Origin: JBBQXK01 sp052387255
GTDB taxonomy: Bacteria; Pseudomonadota; Alphaproteobacteria; Rhodobacterales; Rhodobacteraceae
Length of the DNA stretch: 64,000 nucleotides
Assembly (NCBI GenBank): GCA_052387255.1
Contig: JBQTJI010000012.1
Coordinates: 13,117-77,116 of the forward strand
Reading direction: 5' to 3'
The first letter of the stretch is position 1. Each line of letters opens with the position of its first letter. Under the pieces are notes generated by a model. It searched no databases and was not told the origin of the DNA. It worked only from the letters and a program-made list of their open reading frames with translations. The translations under genes were made by a program, and so were the position numbers. Shown here in pieces: positions 1 through 8,097 of the stretch.

Positions 1-110
1 GCAAAGGTCTTCATGTTGGCCGACACCAGGTCGCGCTGGTCGGGTCGGACGGTCAGGTTGATGAGCGCCCAGAGGTGGTCGCGGGTGACGACGCGCCGCT
101 CCAGCATCAT
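1..110 (-). CDS. GNAT N-acetyltransferase, N-terminal fragment
   Basis: Only the first 36 codons lie in the window; the gene runs off the left edge. Two ATG codons stand in tandem at 110-108 and 107-105. The peptide begins MMLERRVVTRDHLWAL and continues INLTVRPDQRDLVSAN, which resembles the start of spermidine/diamine acetyltransferase-type GNAT proteins (first strand, then the 'LxVxPxQxxxVxxN' segment). The acetyl-CoA site is outside the window, so substrate and full length are unknown. Its 5' end is separated from the oxidoreductase gene at 171-1034 (same strand, upstream) by a palindromic extragenic repeat. Family assignment is inference from a short segment. Confidence 0.55.
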   Translation of the reverse strand, partial: MMLERRVVTRDHLWALINLTVRPDQRDLVSANMKTF

Positions 111-114
111 CGCG

Positions 115-174
115 GTAGGGTGCGTGCTTGCACGCACCTTTCGTGCAATCGGTGCGTGCAAGAACGCACCCTAC
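115..174. repeat. Extragenic palindrome (GTAGGGTGC family), copy 1
   Basis: The left arm starts GTAGGGTGCGTGCTTGCACG and the right arm ends GAACGCACCCTAC, so the RNA from either strand can fold into a long hairpin. It fills the whole gap between the GNAT start and the end of the oxidoreductase gene, whose TAG stop (171-173) lies inside the right arm. Related copies sit at 6180-6239 and 49652-49712. Confidence 0.8.
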
Positions 175-1034
175 CGCAACCGGCGAACGAGCGAGGAGGT
201 ATCCCAGCGGCTCCCCCCCATGCGCTGCACATCGGCATAGAACTGATCCACCAGCGCCGTCACCGGCAGCGACGCGCCGATGTCGCGCGCGGTGTCCAGG
301 CAGATCCCCAGATCCTTGCGCATCCAGTCCACGGCAAAGCCGAAGTCGAAGCGGTCTTCCAGCATCGTCTTGTGCCGGTTCGCCATCTGCCACGATCCGG
401 CGGCCCCCTGGCTGATCACCTCGACCACCGCCGCGCCGTCCAGGCCCGCCTTCGCGCCAAAGGCCATGGCCTCGGCCAGCCCCTGCACAAGGCCCGCAAT
501 CGCGATCTGGTTCATCATCTTGGCCAGTTGCCCCGCCCCCGACGGCCCCAGAAGGCGGCAGATGCGGGCATAGGCGGCGATCACCGGCTCGGCCAGGGCA
601 AAATGCGGGGCCTCGCCGCCGCACATCACCGACAGCACGCCGTTCTGCGCCCCCGCCTGGCCCCCCGACACCGGCGCATCGACAAAGCCAAGGCCCCGGG
701 CGGCGGCGATGCGCGACATCTCGCGCGTGACCTGGGCCGACACCGTGGTGTGATCGACGAACACCGCCCCCGGACCCATGCCGGCAAAGGCCCCGTCCTC
801 GCCCGTGCAGACCGCCCGCAGGTCGTCGTCGTTGCCGACGCAGGCCATCACCAGCGCGGCCCCTACGGCCGCCGCGTGCGGCGTGGCCGCCGCCGTCCCG
901 CCGTGCTGCGCGACCCAGGCCTCTGCCTTGGCGGGCGTGCGGTTGTAGACGGTCACCGCATGGCCCTTGGCCGCCAGGTGCCCCGCTATGGGATAGCCCA
1001 TCACGCCCAGGCCCAGAAACGCCACGTGTGCCAT
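171..1034 (-). CDS. NAD(P)-dependent 3-hydroxyisobutyrate dehydrogenase-family oxidoreductase
   Basis: This is a 287-residue beta-hydroxyacid dehydrogenase (3-HIBDH/GarR-like), the usual family length. The N-terminal Rossmann motif GLGVMGYPIAG is at about residues 7-17. The substrate loop DAPVSGG and the catalytic-lysine helix GAGQLAKMMNQ are both intact. The start is taken as the second of two adjacent ATGs (1034), because AGGGGG lies five bases upstream of it. The family oxidises 3-hydroxyisobutyrate or reduces tartronate semialdehyde; the sequence does not decide which. It is divergent from the acylase gene at 1115, with an 80 bp shared promoter region. Confidence 0.85.
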   Translation of the reverse strand: MAHVAFLGLGVMGYPIAGHLAAKGHAVTVYNRTPAKAEAWVAQHGGTAAATPHAAAVGAALVMACVGNDDDLRAVCTGEDGAFAGMGPGAVFVDHTTVSAQVTREMSRIAAARGLGFVDAPVSGGQAGAQNGVLSVMCGGEAPHFALAEPVIAAYARICRLLGPSGAGQLAKMMNQIAIAGLVQGLAEAMAFGAKAGLDGAAVVEVISQGAAGSWQMANRHKTMLEDRFDFGFAVDWMRKDLGICLDTARDIGASLPVTALVDQFYADVQRMGGSRWDTSSLVRRLR

Positions 1035-1114
1035 CATCGCCCCCTGCAATTGCCCCGCCTGCGCGGATCGACTAGGTATCCGCCCATCCGGTCCCGTCAA
1101 GGCACGATCGCCCC

Positions 1115-3574
1115 ATGCTGACCCTGTTCACCTGGCTGCTGCGGATTTTCCTCGGGCTGGCCGCGCTGGCCGGGCTGACGCTGGCGCTGACCTACTATTT
1201 CCTGTCCCGCTCGATCCCGGATTATGACGAGACCTTCACCCTGCCCGGCGTGTCGGGCCCGGTGGAAATCGTGCGGAACAACGCCAACGTGCCCCACATC
1301 TTCGGCGCGACCGACGCGGACGTGTTCTTTGCCCTGGGGTTCGCCCACGCGCAGGACCGGCTGTGGCAGATGACGATGCTGCGGCGCACCGCGCAAGGGC
1401 GGCTGTCCGAGGTGTTCGGCGAACGGACGCTGAAGATCGACGAGCTTCTGCGCCGCTATGACCTGTACACCCTGTCGCAATCCTCGGTCGAGGTGCAGGA
1501 CGCCGCGACGAAGCAGGCGCTTGAGGCCTACGCCAAGGGCGTCAACGCCTGGATCGGGCAGGTCAACGCGCGGGCGCGGGGGCGCGGCGCGCCCGAGTTC
1601 TTCCTGTTCTCGAACGAGATCGCCGCCTGGCAGCCCGCCGATTCGATTGCCATCATCAAGCTGATGGCGCTGCAATTGTCCTCGCACCTCGAGGCCGAGG
1701 TGCTGCGGGCGCGCACGTCCATGCTGCTGGGGCCGGACCGCCTGCGCGACATCCTGCCCGACGATCCCGGCTCGGGCGTCACCGCCCTGCCCCGCTATGG
1801 CGACATCGTGCCGGGCGTCCTGCCCGGTCAGGTGCCGGTGCGGATGGCGGACGACCCGCTGTCGCCGTTCAGGGAAATGCCCTTCGGCGGCGCGTCGAAT
1901 GCCTGGGCGGCCACGCCCGCACGGTCGGCGGCGGGGGGCTCGCTCTTGGCCAACGACCCGCATCTGGGATTCACCGCTCCGTCGATCTGGTACCTGGCGC
2001 GGCTGGAACTGCAATCGGGCGGCGTGATCGGCGGCACCATTCCCGGCGTTCCGGCGATCATCGTCGGGCGGTCCGAGCGGCTCGGCTGGGGCCTGACCAC
2101 GGCCTATGTCGACGACCAGGACGTGGTGCTGGAACGCGTGAACCCGGACAACCCCGAAGAATACGAAAGCGCCGGGGCCTGGAAGCCGTTCACCACGCGC
2201 CGCTCGATCATCACCGTCAAGGATGCCGATCCCGTCACCGTGACCCTGCGCTGGTCCGAGGCCGGTCCGGTCCTGCCCGGCAGCCACTATGGCCTGGCGA
2301 CCGTCACGCCGCCCGGCCATGTCGCGGCCCTGTCCTGGACGGCGCTGTCGGGGGCCGACACCTCGATGACCTCGGCCATGCGGATGATGCGGGCGGGCAG
2401 CGTGGCGCAGGCGATCGAGGCCGGGCGGCTGTACGTGGCCCCCGCGCAGAACCTGATGGTCGCCGACAAGGACGGCATCGCCATGCAGGTGATCGGCGCG
2501 GTACCGCAGCGCGATGCCCGCCACCAGACGCAAGGGCGCCTGCCCGCGCCGGGCAGCGCGCCCGAAAACCGCTGGCAGGGCATCTTTCCCTATGCCGACA
2601 ATTTCAACGTCATCGATCCGGCCAGCGGCCTGCTGGGCAACACCAACAACAAGACCTTCGACGCGCCCTTTCCCCGGCACCAGACGTTCCTCTGGGGCGA
2701 CACGCAGCGCATCCAGCGCTGGCTGACGCTGATGGCCACGCGCGAGGTGCACACCCGCGAAAGCTTCATCGAGGCGCAGCTTGACACCGTGTCGCCCACG
2801 GCCCGCGCGCTGTTGCCGCTGATCGGGGCCGATCTGTGGTTCACCGGCGAGCCTGCCCCCGAAGGCACGCCCGAACGGTTCCGCCAGCGGGCGCTGGTGC
2901 TGCTGGCCGAATGGAACGGCGAGATGAACGAACACCTGCCCGAACCGCTGATCACCGAGGCCTGGCTGCGCGCCCTGCAGAACCGCCTGATCCGCGACGA
3001 GATCGGCCCCCTGGCCGACGATTTCACCCATATCGACCCGGTGTTCATCGACCGCGTGTTCCGCGACGTGGGGGGTGCGGGCATCTGGTGCGACGTGATC
3101 CAGTCGGCGGCGGTCGAACCCTGCGCCGAGATCGCCCGTCAGGCGCTGGACGAGGCGCTGCTGCGGCTGTCGGAAAAGTACGGGTCCGGCATGGAAAGCT
3201 GGCGGTGGGGCGACGCGCACCAGGCCACGCACGACCATCCGGTGCTGGGGACGGTGCCGCTGCTGCGGTACTTCGTCAACATCCGCCAGTCGACCAGCGG
3301 CGGCGACACCACGCTGATGCGGGGCGTCAGCAGCGGGCGCGACCCCGAGCCGTTCCTGAATGTCCATGGTGCCGGCTATCGCGGCGTCTACGATTTCGCC
3401 GACCCCGACAGTTCGGTGTTCATCACCTCGACGGGCCAGTCGGGTCACCCCCTGTCGCGCCACTACGACGACCTGGGCGAATTGTGGCGGCGCGGCGAGT
3501 ACATCCCGATGAGCCTTGATCCCGAACTGGCGCGGGCGGCAGCGGTGGGGGTGACGCGGCTGGTGCCGCAGTGA
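1115..3574 (+). CDS. Penicillin acylase-family Ntn hydrolase
   Basis: An 819-residue precursor of the penicillin G acylase/AHL acylase family. One N-terminal hydrophobic segment (about residues 5-30) suggests an anchor or signal for the periplasm. After the A-domain, the sequence FGGASNAW supplies the expected nucleophile Ser261, where autocleavage would create the beta-subunit N-terminus; ANDPHLGF and NTNNKTFD follow as in the family. Members hydrolyse amide bonds in beta-lactams, N-acyl-homoserine lactones or related acyl amides. The real substrate cannot be read from sequence. The stop overlaps the GTG start of the GNAT gene by four bases, so the two are probably co-translated. Confidence 0.88.
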   Translation: MLTLFTWLLRIFLGLAALAGLTLALTYYFLSRSIPDYDETFTLPGVSGPVEIVRNNANVPHIFGATDADVFFALGFAHAQDRLWQMTMLRRTAQGRLSEVFGERTLKIDELLRRYDLYTLSQSSVEVQDAATKQALEAYAKGVNAWIGQVNARARGRGAPEFFLFSNEIAAWQPADSIAIIKLMALQLSSHLEAEVLRARTSMLLGPDRLRDILPDDPGSGVTALPRYGDIVPGVLPGQVPVRMADDPLSPFREMPFGGASNAWAATPARSAAGGSLLANDPHLGFTAPSIWYLARLELQSGGVIGGTIPGVPAIIVGRSERLGWGLTTAYVDDQDVVLERVNPDNPEEYESAGAWKPFTTRRSIITVKDADPVTVTLRWSEAGPVLPGSHYGLATVTPPGHVAALSWTALSGADTSMTSAMRMMRAGSVAQAIEAGRLYVAPAQNLMVADKDGIAMQVIGAVPQRDARHQTQGRLPAPGSAPENRWQGIFPYADNFNVIDPASGLLGNTNNKTFDAPFPRHQTFLWGDTQRIQRWLTLMATREVHTRESFIEAQLDTVSPTARALLPLIGADLWFTGEPAPEGTPERFRQRALVLLAEWNGEMNEHLPEPLITEAWLRALQNRLIRDEIGPLADDFTHIDPVFIDRVFRDVGGAGIWCDVIQSAAVEPCAEIARQALDEALLRLSEKYGSGMESWRWGDAHQATHDHPVLGTVPLLRYFVNIRQSTSGGDTTLMRGVSSGRDPEPFLNVHGAGYRGVYDFADPDSSVFITSTGQSGHPLSRHYDDLGELWRRGEYIPMSLDPELARAAAVGVTRLVPQ

Positions 3575-4065
3575 CCGCGACGCTGGTCACGCCGCGGCTG
3601 CTGCTGCGCCCCGCGCGGGCGGATGATCTTGACGCCCTGCACGCCGTCTTTTCGCACCCCGCCGCGATGCGCTACTGGTCGCACCCCGAGCACGAGGACA
3701 TCGCCCGCACCCGCGACACGCTGCAGGCGCTGATCGACACGCCGACCGAGCGGGTGGTGACGCGGGACGGCACCGTGATCGGCAAGGCCGGGGCCTGGCG
3801 GGACTGGGAGGTGGGGTTCATCCTGCACCCCGACCACTGGGGTGCGGGGCTGGCGACCGAAGCGATGGCGGCCGTGATCGCCGACCTGTTCGCCCGGCCC
3901 GACGTGCCCGCCCTGACCGCCGAGACCGACCCGCGCAATGCCGGGTCGAACGCCGTGCTGCGCAAGCTGGGCTTCGTCCAGACCCATGCCGCGGCCCGCA
4001 CGACGCAGTGGCGCGACGAATGGTGCGACAGCCTGTACTACCGGCTCGACCGCCCCGCGCAATGA
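3571..4065 (+). CDS. GNAT N-acetyltransferase, RimJ/RimL-like
   Basis: A 164-residue GNAT acetyltransferase. It opens with VTPRLLLRPARADDLDALHA, the standard start of RimJ/RimL-type enzymes, and has the acetyl-CoA segment HPDHWGAGLATEA (motif A) at about residues 87-99, followed by the family's DPRNAGSNAVLRKLGF. GTG is used as start and overlaps the TGA of the acylase (GTGA), which implies translational coupling. The family acetylates protein N-termini, amino acids or small amines; the substrate is not known. Confidence 0.85.
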   Translation: MTATLVTPRLLLRPARADDLDALHAVFSHPAAMRYWSHPEHEDIARTRDTLQALIDTPTERVVTRDGTVIGKAGAWRDWEVGFILHPDHWGAGLATEAMAAVIADLFARPDVPALTAETDPRNAGSNAVLRKLGFVQTHAAARTTQWRDEWCDSLYYRLDRPAQ

Positions 4066-4141
4066 CGACCCGCAGGTCATGGCTTGACCTTTCCCCTTCG
4101 CGCAACTTCATTGCGCGGCAGCGTTACGCAGGAAAAGAATC

Positions 4142-4969
4142 ATGCCCGGCGATTTCGATGCCTGGATCGGCCGGACCGAGACGGCGGACGACATCATCAC
4201 CCCCCGCCAGACCCGCCAGATGGCCGCGACGCTGGACGCTGGGGTGCCCGAGGGCGTGTTGCCGCCCCTGTGGCACTGGATGGGCTGGCAGCCCGAGACG
4301 CCGATGGTGGGCCTCGGCCCCGACGGCCACCCCGCGCGCGGCGGCTTTCTGCCGCCGGTGCCGCTGGAGCGGCGGATGTGGGCGGGGGGGCGGCTGACGT
4401 TCCATTCCCCCCTGACGGTCGGCGCGCCGATGCGGCGGCGGTCGGAAATCCTGAAGGTGTCCGAAAAGCTGGGCAGCACGGGGCGGATGGTGTTCGTGAC
4501 CGTGGGCCACCAGGTCGAGGGGCCGGACGGCCTGGCCGTGACCGAGGAGCAGGACATCGTCTATGTGGCGATGCCCGAACGGTTTTCACCGCCGCCGCCG
4601 CAGCCTGCGCCCGATGGTGCCCTGTGGCGCGACCCGGTGGCGATGGACACGGTGCGGCTGTTCCGCTTTTCCGCGCTGACCTTCAACGCGCACCGCATCC
4701 ATTTCGACCTGCCCTACGCGCAGGGGGTCGAAAAGTATCCCGGTCTGGTCGTCCATGGCCCGATGCAGGCGATGCTGCTGATGGCCGCCGGGATCAGGGC
4801 GCGGGGGGCGATGCCCGCGTCGTTCCGGTTCCGGGGCGTGCGGCCCCTGTTCCATGACCAGACCGTCACCCTGACCGGCTGGCCCGAGGCCGAGGGTCGG
4901 CAATCGCTGGCCGTGGTGACGGACGAGGGGGTGATGACGATGCAGGCCGACATCGGGTGGAACGCATGA
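4142..4969 (+). CDS. MaoC-like/FAS1-type acyl-CoA hydratase (mesaconyl-C4-CoA hydratase-like)
   Basis: A 275-residue protein with a FAS1-like dehydratase N-terminal half and a hot-dog C-terminal half containing FSALTFNAHRIHFD and YPGLVVHGPMQ. These signatures are shared by the Htd2 / mesaconyl-C4-CoA hydratase group, which hydrates an enoyl-CoA thioester. It is translationally coupled (ATGA overlap) to a CaiB-type CoA-transferase, the same pairing of activities as meh and mct in the 3-hydroxypropionate bi-cycle. By analogy it may convert mesaconyl-C4-CoA to citramalyl-CoA, but itaconyl-CoA or another branched enoyl-CoA is equally possible. Confidence 0.75.
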   Translation: MPGDFDAWIGRTETADDIITPRQTRQMAATLDAGVPEGVLPPLWHWMGWQPETPMVGLGPDGHPARGGFLPPVPLERRMWAGGRLTFHSPLTVGAPMRRRSEILKVSEKLGSTGRMVFVTVGHQVEGPDGLAVTEEQDIVYVAMPERFSPPPPQPAPDGALWRDPVAMDTVRLFRFSALTFNAHRIHFDLPYAQGVEKYPGLVVHGPMQAMLLMAAGIRARGAMPASFRFRGVRPLFHDQTVTLTGWPEAEGRQSLAVVTDEGVMTMQADIGWNA

Positions 4970-6183
4970 CCGCGCCCTTGCACGGCATGCGCGTGATCGA
5001 ATGCGCGGCCTTTGTCGCCGTGCCGTCGGCGGGGATGACACTGGCGCAGTTGGGGGCCGACGTGATCCGGGTGGACCGGCCCACGGGGGGGCTGGACGCC
5101 CGCCGCTGGCCGGTGACCGATACCGGAGAAAGCCTGTTCTGGGCGGGCATGAACAAGGCCAAGCGCAGCCTGGCGCTGGACCTGACCCACCCCGAGGGGC
5201 AGGAGATTCTGGCCGCCCTGATCACCGCCCCCGGCCCCGATGCGGGGCTGTTCCTGACCAACCTGCGCGGCCCCGCCTTCATGGACTGGCCCGCCCTGTC
5301 GGCGCGCCGCGCCGACCTGGTCATGGTCAGCCTGACCGGCACGCGGCGGGGCGAACCGGCGGTCGACTACACCGTCAACCCGGCCCTCGGGTTCCCCTAT
5401 GCCACCGGCCCCGAGGGGATGGCCGACCCCGTCGCCCACATGCTGCCCGCCTGGGACCTGGTGGCGGGGCAGATGGTGGCGGGCACGATGCTGGCCGCCG
5501 AACGCCACCGGCTGCGCACCGAGCAGGGGCAACTGGCCGAGTTGTCGCTCAAGGACGTGGGGGCTGCGATGATGGCGAACCTTGGCCTTCTGGCCGAGGT
5601 CGCGGTCAACGGGGTGGACCGGCCAAGGTACGGCAACAGCCTGTACGGGGCCTACGGGCAGGACTTCACCTGCGCCTGCGGGGGGCGCGTGATGGTCGTG
5701 GGCCTGACCGACCGGCAATGGCGGGGGCTGGTCAAGGTGACGGGGACCGAGGCCGCGATGGCCGACCTTGCGCGCGCGACCGGGCTTGACCTGGCGCAGG
5801 AGGGCAACCGCTGGCACGCACGGGCGGGGATCACCGCCGCCCTTTCGCCCTGGTTCGCGGGCCGGACGCGGGCCGAGGTAGCCGCGCTGTTCGACCGCGC
5901 AGGTCTGACCTGGGGGCCGTTCCGCACCTTTGCCGAGGCGTTGCGCGACGACCCCGACCTGTCGGCCGACAACCCGGTCTTCGCGATGGTGGACCAGCCA
6001 GGGATCGGCACCTATGCCATGCCCGGCCATCCGGCGGATTTCTCGGCATCGGGCCGCGTTCCGCCCGCCCCCGCCCCGCGCCTGGGCCAGCACAGCGAGG
6101 CGGTGCTGGCGGATGTGCTGGGCATGGCATCGGGGCAGATCGCGGCGCTGATCGACCGGGGGATCGTGGTGCAGACGCGGTAG
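4966..6183 (+). CDS. CaiB/BaiF-family CoA-transferase
   Basis: A 405-residue class III CoA-transferase. The N-terminus (LHGMRVIECAAFVAVPSAGM...LGADVIRVDRP) is typical, and the catalytic aspartate is expected in LSLKDV at residue 197. GNSLYGAYGQDF and the C-terminal PRLGQHSEAVLADVLG segment also fit. The start is the ATG of the ATGA overlap with the hydratase gene; an in-frame GTG three codons earlier is the alternative. The enzymes move CoA between carboxylates, or between the two carboxyls of one acid. The neighbouring hydratase suggests a C5 dicarboxylate such as mesaconate. The TAG stop sits in an extragenic palindrome. Confidence 0.85.
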   Translation: MTAPLHGMRVIECAAFVAVPSAGMTLAQLGADVIRVDRPTGGLDARRWPVTDTGESLFWAGMNKAKRSLALDLTHPEGQEILAALITAPGPDAGLFLTNLRGPAFMDWPALSARRADLVMVSLTGTRRGEPAVDYTVNPALGFPYATGPEGMADPVAHMLPAWDLVAGQMVAGTMLAAERHRLRTEQGQLAELSLKDVGAAMMANLGLLAEVAVNGVDRPRYGNSLYGAYGQDFTCACGGRVMVVGLTDRQWRGLVKVTGTEAAMADLARATGLDLAQEGNRWHARAGITAALSPWFAGRTRAEVAALFDRAGLTWGPFRTFAEALRDDPDLSADNPVFAMVDQPGIGTYAMPGHPADFSASGRVPPAPAPRLGQHSEAVLADVLGMASGQIAALIDRGIVVQTR

Positions 6184-6239
6184 GGTGCGTGCTTGCACGC
6201 ACCCATCTCGCAGAAGCGGGGCGTGCAAGCACGCACCCA
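6180..6239. repeat. Extragenic palindrome (GTAGGGTGC family), copy 2
   Basis: The first 24 bases are almost identical to those of copy 1 at 115, and the right arm is GCGTGCAAGCACGCACCC. It begins inside the stop codon of the CoA-transferase gene and lies between two convergent genes, so it may end transcription in both directions. Confidence 0.8.
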
Positions 6240-6257
6240 ACGGCCCGGTATGCCCGG

Positions 6258-6380
6258 TTACAGCTTCTTGCCGGCAATCTCGGTGCCGCTGCGGGGCGGC
6301 GCGGCGACGGCGGGCTTGGCCACCTCTTTCTTGGGCTTCTTCTTTTCCTTGTTGCTTTTCTGGTTGTTGCCCTTGGCCAT
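6258..6380 (-). CDS. Small lysine-rich basic protein
   Basis: A 40-codon gene reading MAKGNNQKSNKEKKKPKKEV at its N-terminus, then an Ala/Pro linker and SGTEIAGKKL. About a third of the residues are lysine. GGAAGGAC lies five bases before the ATG. It follows hflX on the same strand (30 bp gap), so it may be the last gene of the hfq-hflX transcript. I recall similar short lysine-rich proteins annotated as hypothetical in Rhodobacterales. Nucleic-acid or ribosome binding is only a guess from charge. Confidence 0.65.
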   Translation of the reverse strand: MAKGNNQKSNKEKKKPKKEVAKPAVAAPPRSGTEIAGKKL

Positions 6381-6409
6381 CTGCTGTCCTTCCGGTGACT
6401 GTGGGCAGG

Positions 6410-7657
6410 CTATTGCGCCTGCCATTGCGCCTTTTGTCGATCCGTCCAGCGGACGGTCACGGTATACTGTTCATCGTCGGAAGTCTCGCCGACGACCACC
6501 CCCATATCATGCAATCGCGCCCGCGCGCGGCCATCGGCAAAGGGCAGGACAAGCGTTTCCTCGACCCGCACTTCGGCAAAGGCGTCGCTGACGGCATCGA
6601 GCAGCGCCGCGACGCCCTCGCCCGTCAGCGCCGACACCGCCATCACATGGCCGCGCTGACCCGCCTGAACCATCAGCGCCGCGCGCGCCGTGCCATCGAC
6701 CAGGTCCAGCTTGTTCCACACCTCGATCACCGGCGTCGCGCTGCCCACCCCCAGCGACTGCAGAATCTCGGCCACATCCAGCGCCTGTTCCGCCGTCTCG
6801 GGGTGGCTGATGTCGCGGACGTGAAGGATCAGGTCGGCCTCAAGCACCTCTTCCAGGGTCGCGCGGAACGCGGCCACCAGTTGCGTCGGCAGGTCGCTGA
6901 TGAAACCCACGGTATCGGACGCGATCACCTTGCGCCCCGAGGGCAGCACGACGCCCCGCACCGTGGGGTCGAGCGTGGCGAACAGCATGTCCCTGGCCAT
7001 CACCTGCGCGCCGGTCATGCGGTTGAACAGGGTGGATTTCCCGGCGTTGGTATAGCCCACCAGCGCCACCAGCGGGAACGGCACGCGGCGGCGCGCCGCG
7101 CGGTGCAGCTCGCGCGTGCGCACCACCTGGTCCAGTTGCCGTTTCAGCCGGATCACCTGGTCGTCGATGGCGCGGCGGTCGGATTCGATCTGCGTCTCGC
7201 CGGGGCCTCCGACAAAGCCGAACCCGCCGCGCTGCCGTTCGAGGTGCGTCCAGGCCCGCACCAGCCGCGTGCGCTGCCACGACAGCGCGGCCAGTTCCAC
7301 CTGCAAGACGCCCTCGCGCGTGCGCGCCCGGTCGGCAAAGATTTCCAGGATCAGGCCGGTCCGGTCCAGCACCTTGACATCCCAGGCCTTTTCCAGATTG
7401 CGCTGCTGCACCGGCGTGACCGGGCCGTCGATCACCACCAGGTCCACATCCAGCGACGCAAACGCGGCCTTCAGCGTTTCGACCTTGCCAGACCCCATCA
7501 GCGTCGCAGGCTGCATCCGGGCCAGGCGCACCACCTCGGCCCCGGCCAGGGTCAGGCCCGGCAAGGCTGCGGCCAGTGCGACCGCCTCGGCCAGGCCATG
7601 TTCGGGCAGACGGCGCTTGCGCACCGACTTGAGGTCGGGGTGCAGCACATAGGCCAC
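6410..7657 (-). CDS. hflX: Ribosome-associated GTPase HflX
   Basis: A 415-residue GTPase with the HflX N-terminal domain (MQPATLMGSGKVE at about 48-60, then VVIDGPVTPVQQRNLEKAW), the glycine-rich linker RQRGGFGFVGGPGETQIESD at 141-160, and a G domain with Walker A GYTNAGKS (201-208), DTVGF and NKLD. HflX binds the 50S subunit and splits stalled ribosomes. The start is GTG; the frame stays open about 26 codons further upstream to the hfq stop but offers no ATG, GTG or TTG. It lies 74 bp downstream of hfq, the order seen widely in proteobacteria. Confidence 0.93.
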   Translation of the reverse strand: MAYVLHPDLKSVRKRRLPEHGLAEAVALAAALPGLTLAGAEVVRLARMQPATLMGSGKVETLKAAFASLDVDLVVIDGPVTPVQQRNLEKAWDVKVLDRTGLILEIFADRARTREGVLQVELAALSWQRTRLVRAWTHLERQRGGFGFVGGPGETQIESDRRAIDDQVIRLKRQLDQVVRTRELHRAARRRVPFPLVALVGYTNAGKSTLFNRMTGAQVMARDMLFATLDPTVRGVVLPSGRKVIASDTVGFISDLPTQLVAAFRATLEEVLEADLILHVRDISHPETAEQALDVAEILQSLGVGSATPVIEVWNKLDLVDGTARAALMVQAGQRGHVMAVSALTGEGVAALLDAVSDAFAEVRVEETLVLPFADGRARARLHDMGVVVGETSDDEQYTVTVRWTDRQKAQWQAQ

Positions 7658-7731
7658 GGTCGGCCGGGCCTGCGTGGCATGACCGCCCGCGCCCGGGGGC
7701 AGGTCGTCACCTTCGTCCTGAAGATCGGAGG

Positions 7732-7965
7732 TCAGTCTTCGCTCTCGTACAGGCTGATCGGCGCGCCCGGCATGATGGTCGAGATCGCGTGCTTGTACAC
7801 AAGCTGCGATTGCCCGTCGCGCCGCAAAAGCACGCAGAAATTGTCAAACCAGGTGATCACGCCCTGCAGCTTGACCCCGTTGATCAGAAAGATCGTCACC
7901 GGAACCTTTGCCTTGCGGACATGGTTCAGGAATGCGTCCTGCAGGTTCTGCTTGTCGCCAGCCAT
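7732..7965 (-). CDS. hfq: RNA chaperone Hfq
   Basis: A 77-residue Sm-like protein. Sm1 (VPVTIFLINGVKLQGVITWF) and Sm2 with the YKHAIS signature are complete, and the helix DKQNLQDAFLNHVRK precedes them. It forms the hexameric ring that pairs small RNAs with mRNAs. The ATG at 7965 is chosen because the conserved protein begins there; the reading frame is open further upstream but not Hfq-like. Located between trkH and hflX on the same strand, it probably heads or joins the hfq-hflX transcript. Confidence 0.97.
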   Translation of the reverse strand: MAGDKQNLQDAFLNHVRKAKVPVTIFLINGVKLQGVITWFDNFCVLLRRDGQSQLVYKHAISTIMPGAPISLYESED

Positions 7966-8097
7966 TTTTCGTTGAGCCTTTTTTTGCCGTCTGTCCCTGT
8001 TGTCGTCCGCGGGGTTGGCGCCCGGGCGTTGCACGGCAGTATGAAACGCGAACACGGGACAATCCAGACCAAAAAACGGGCAGACCCGGCCCCTGTG

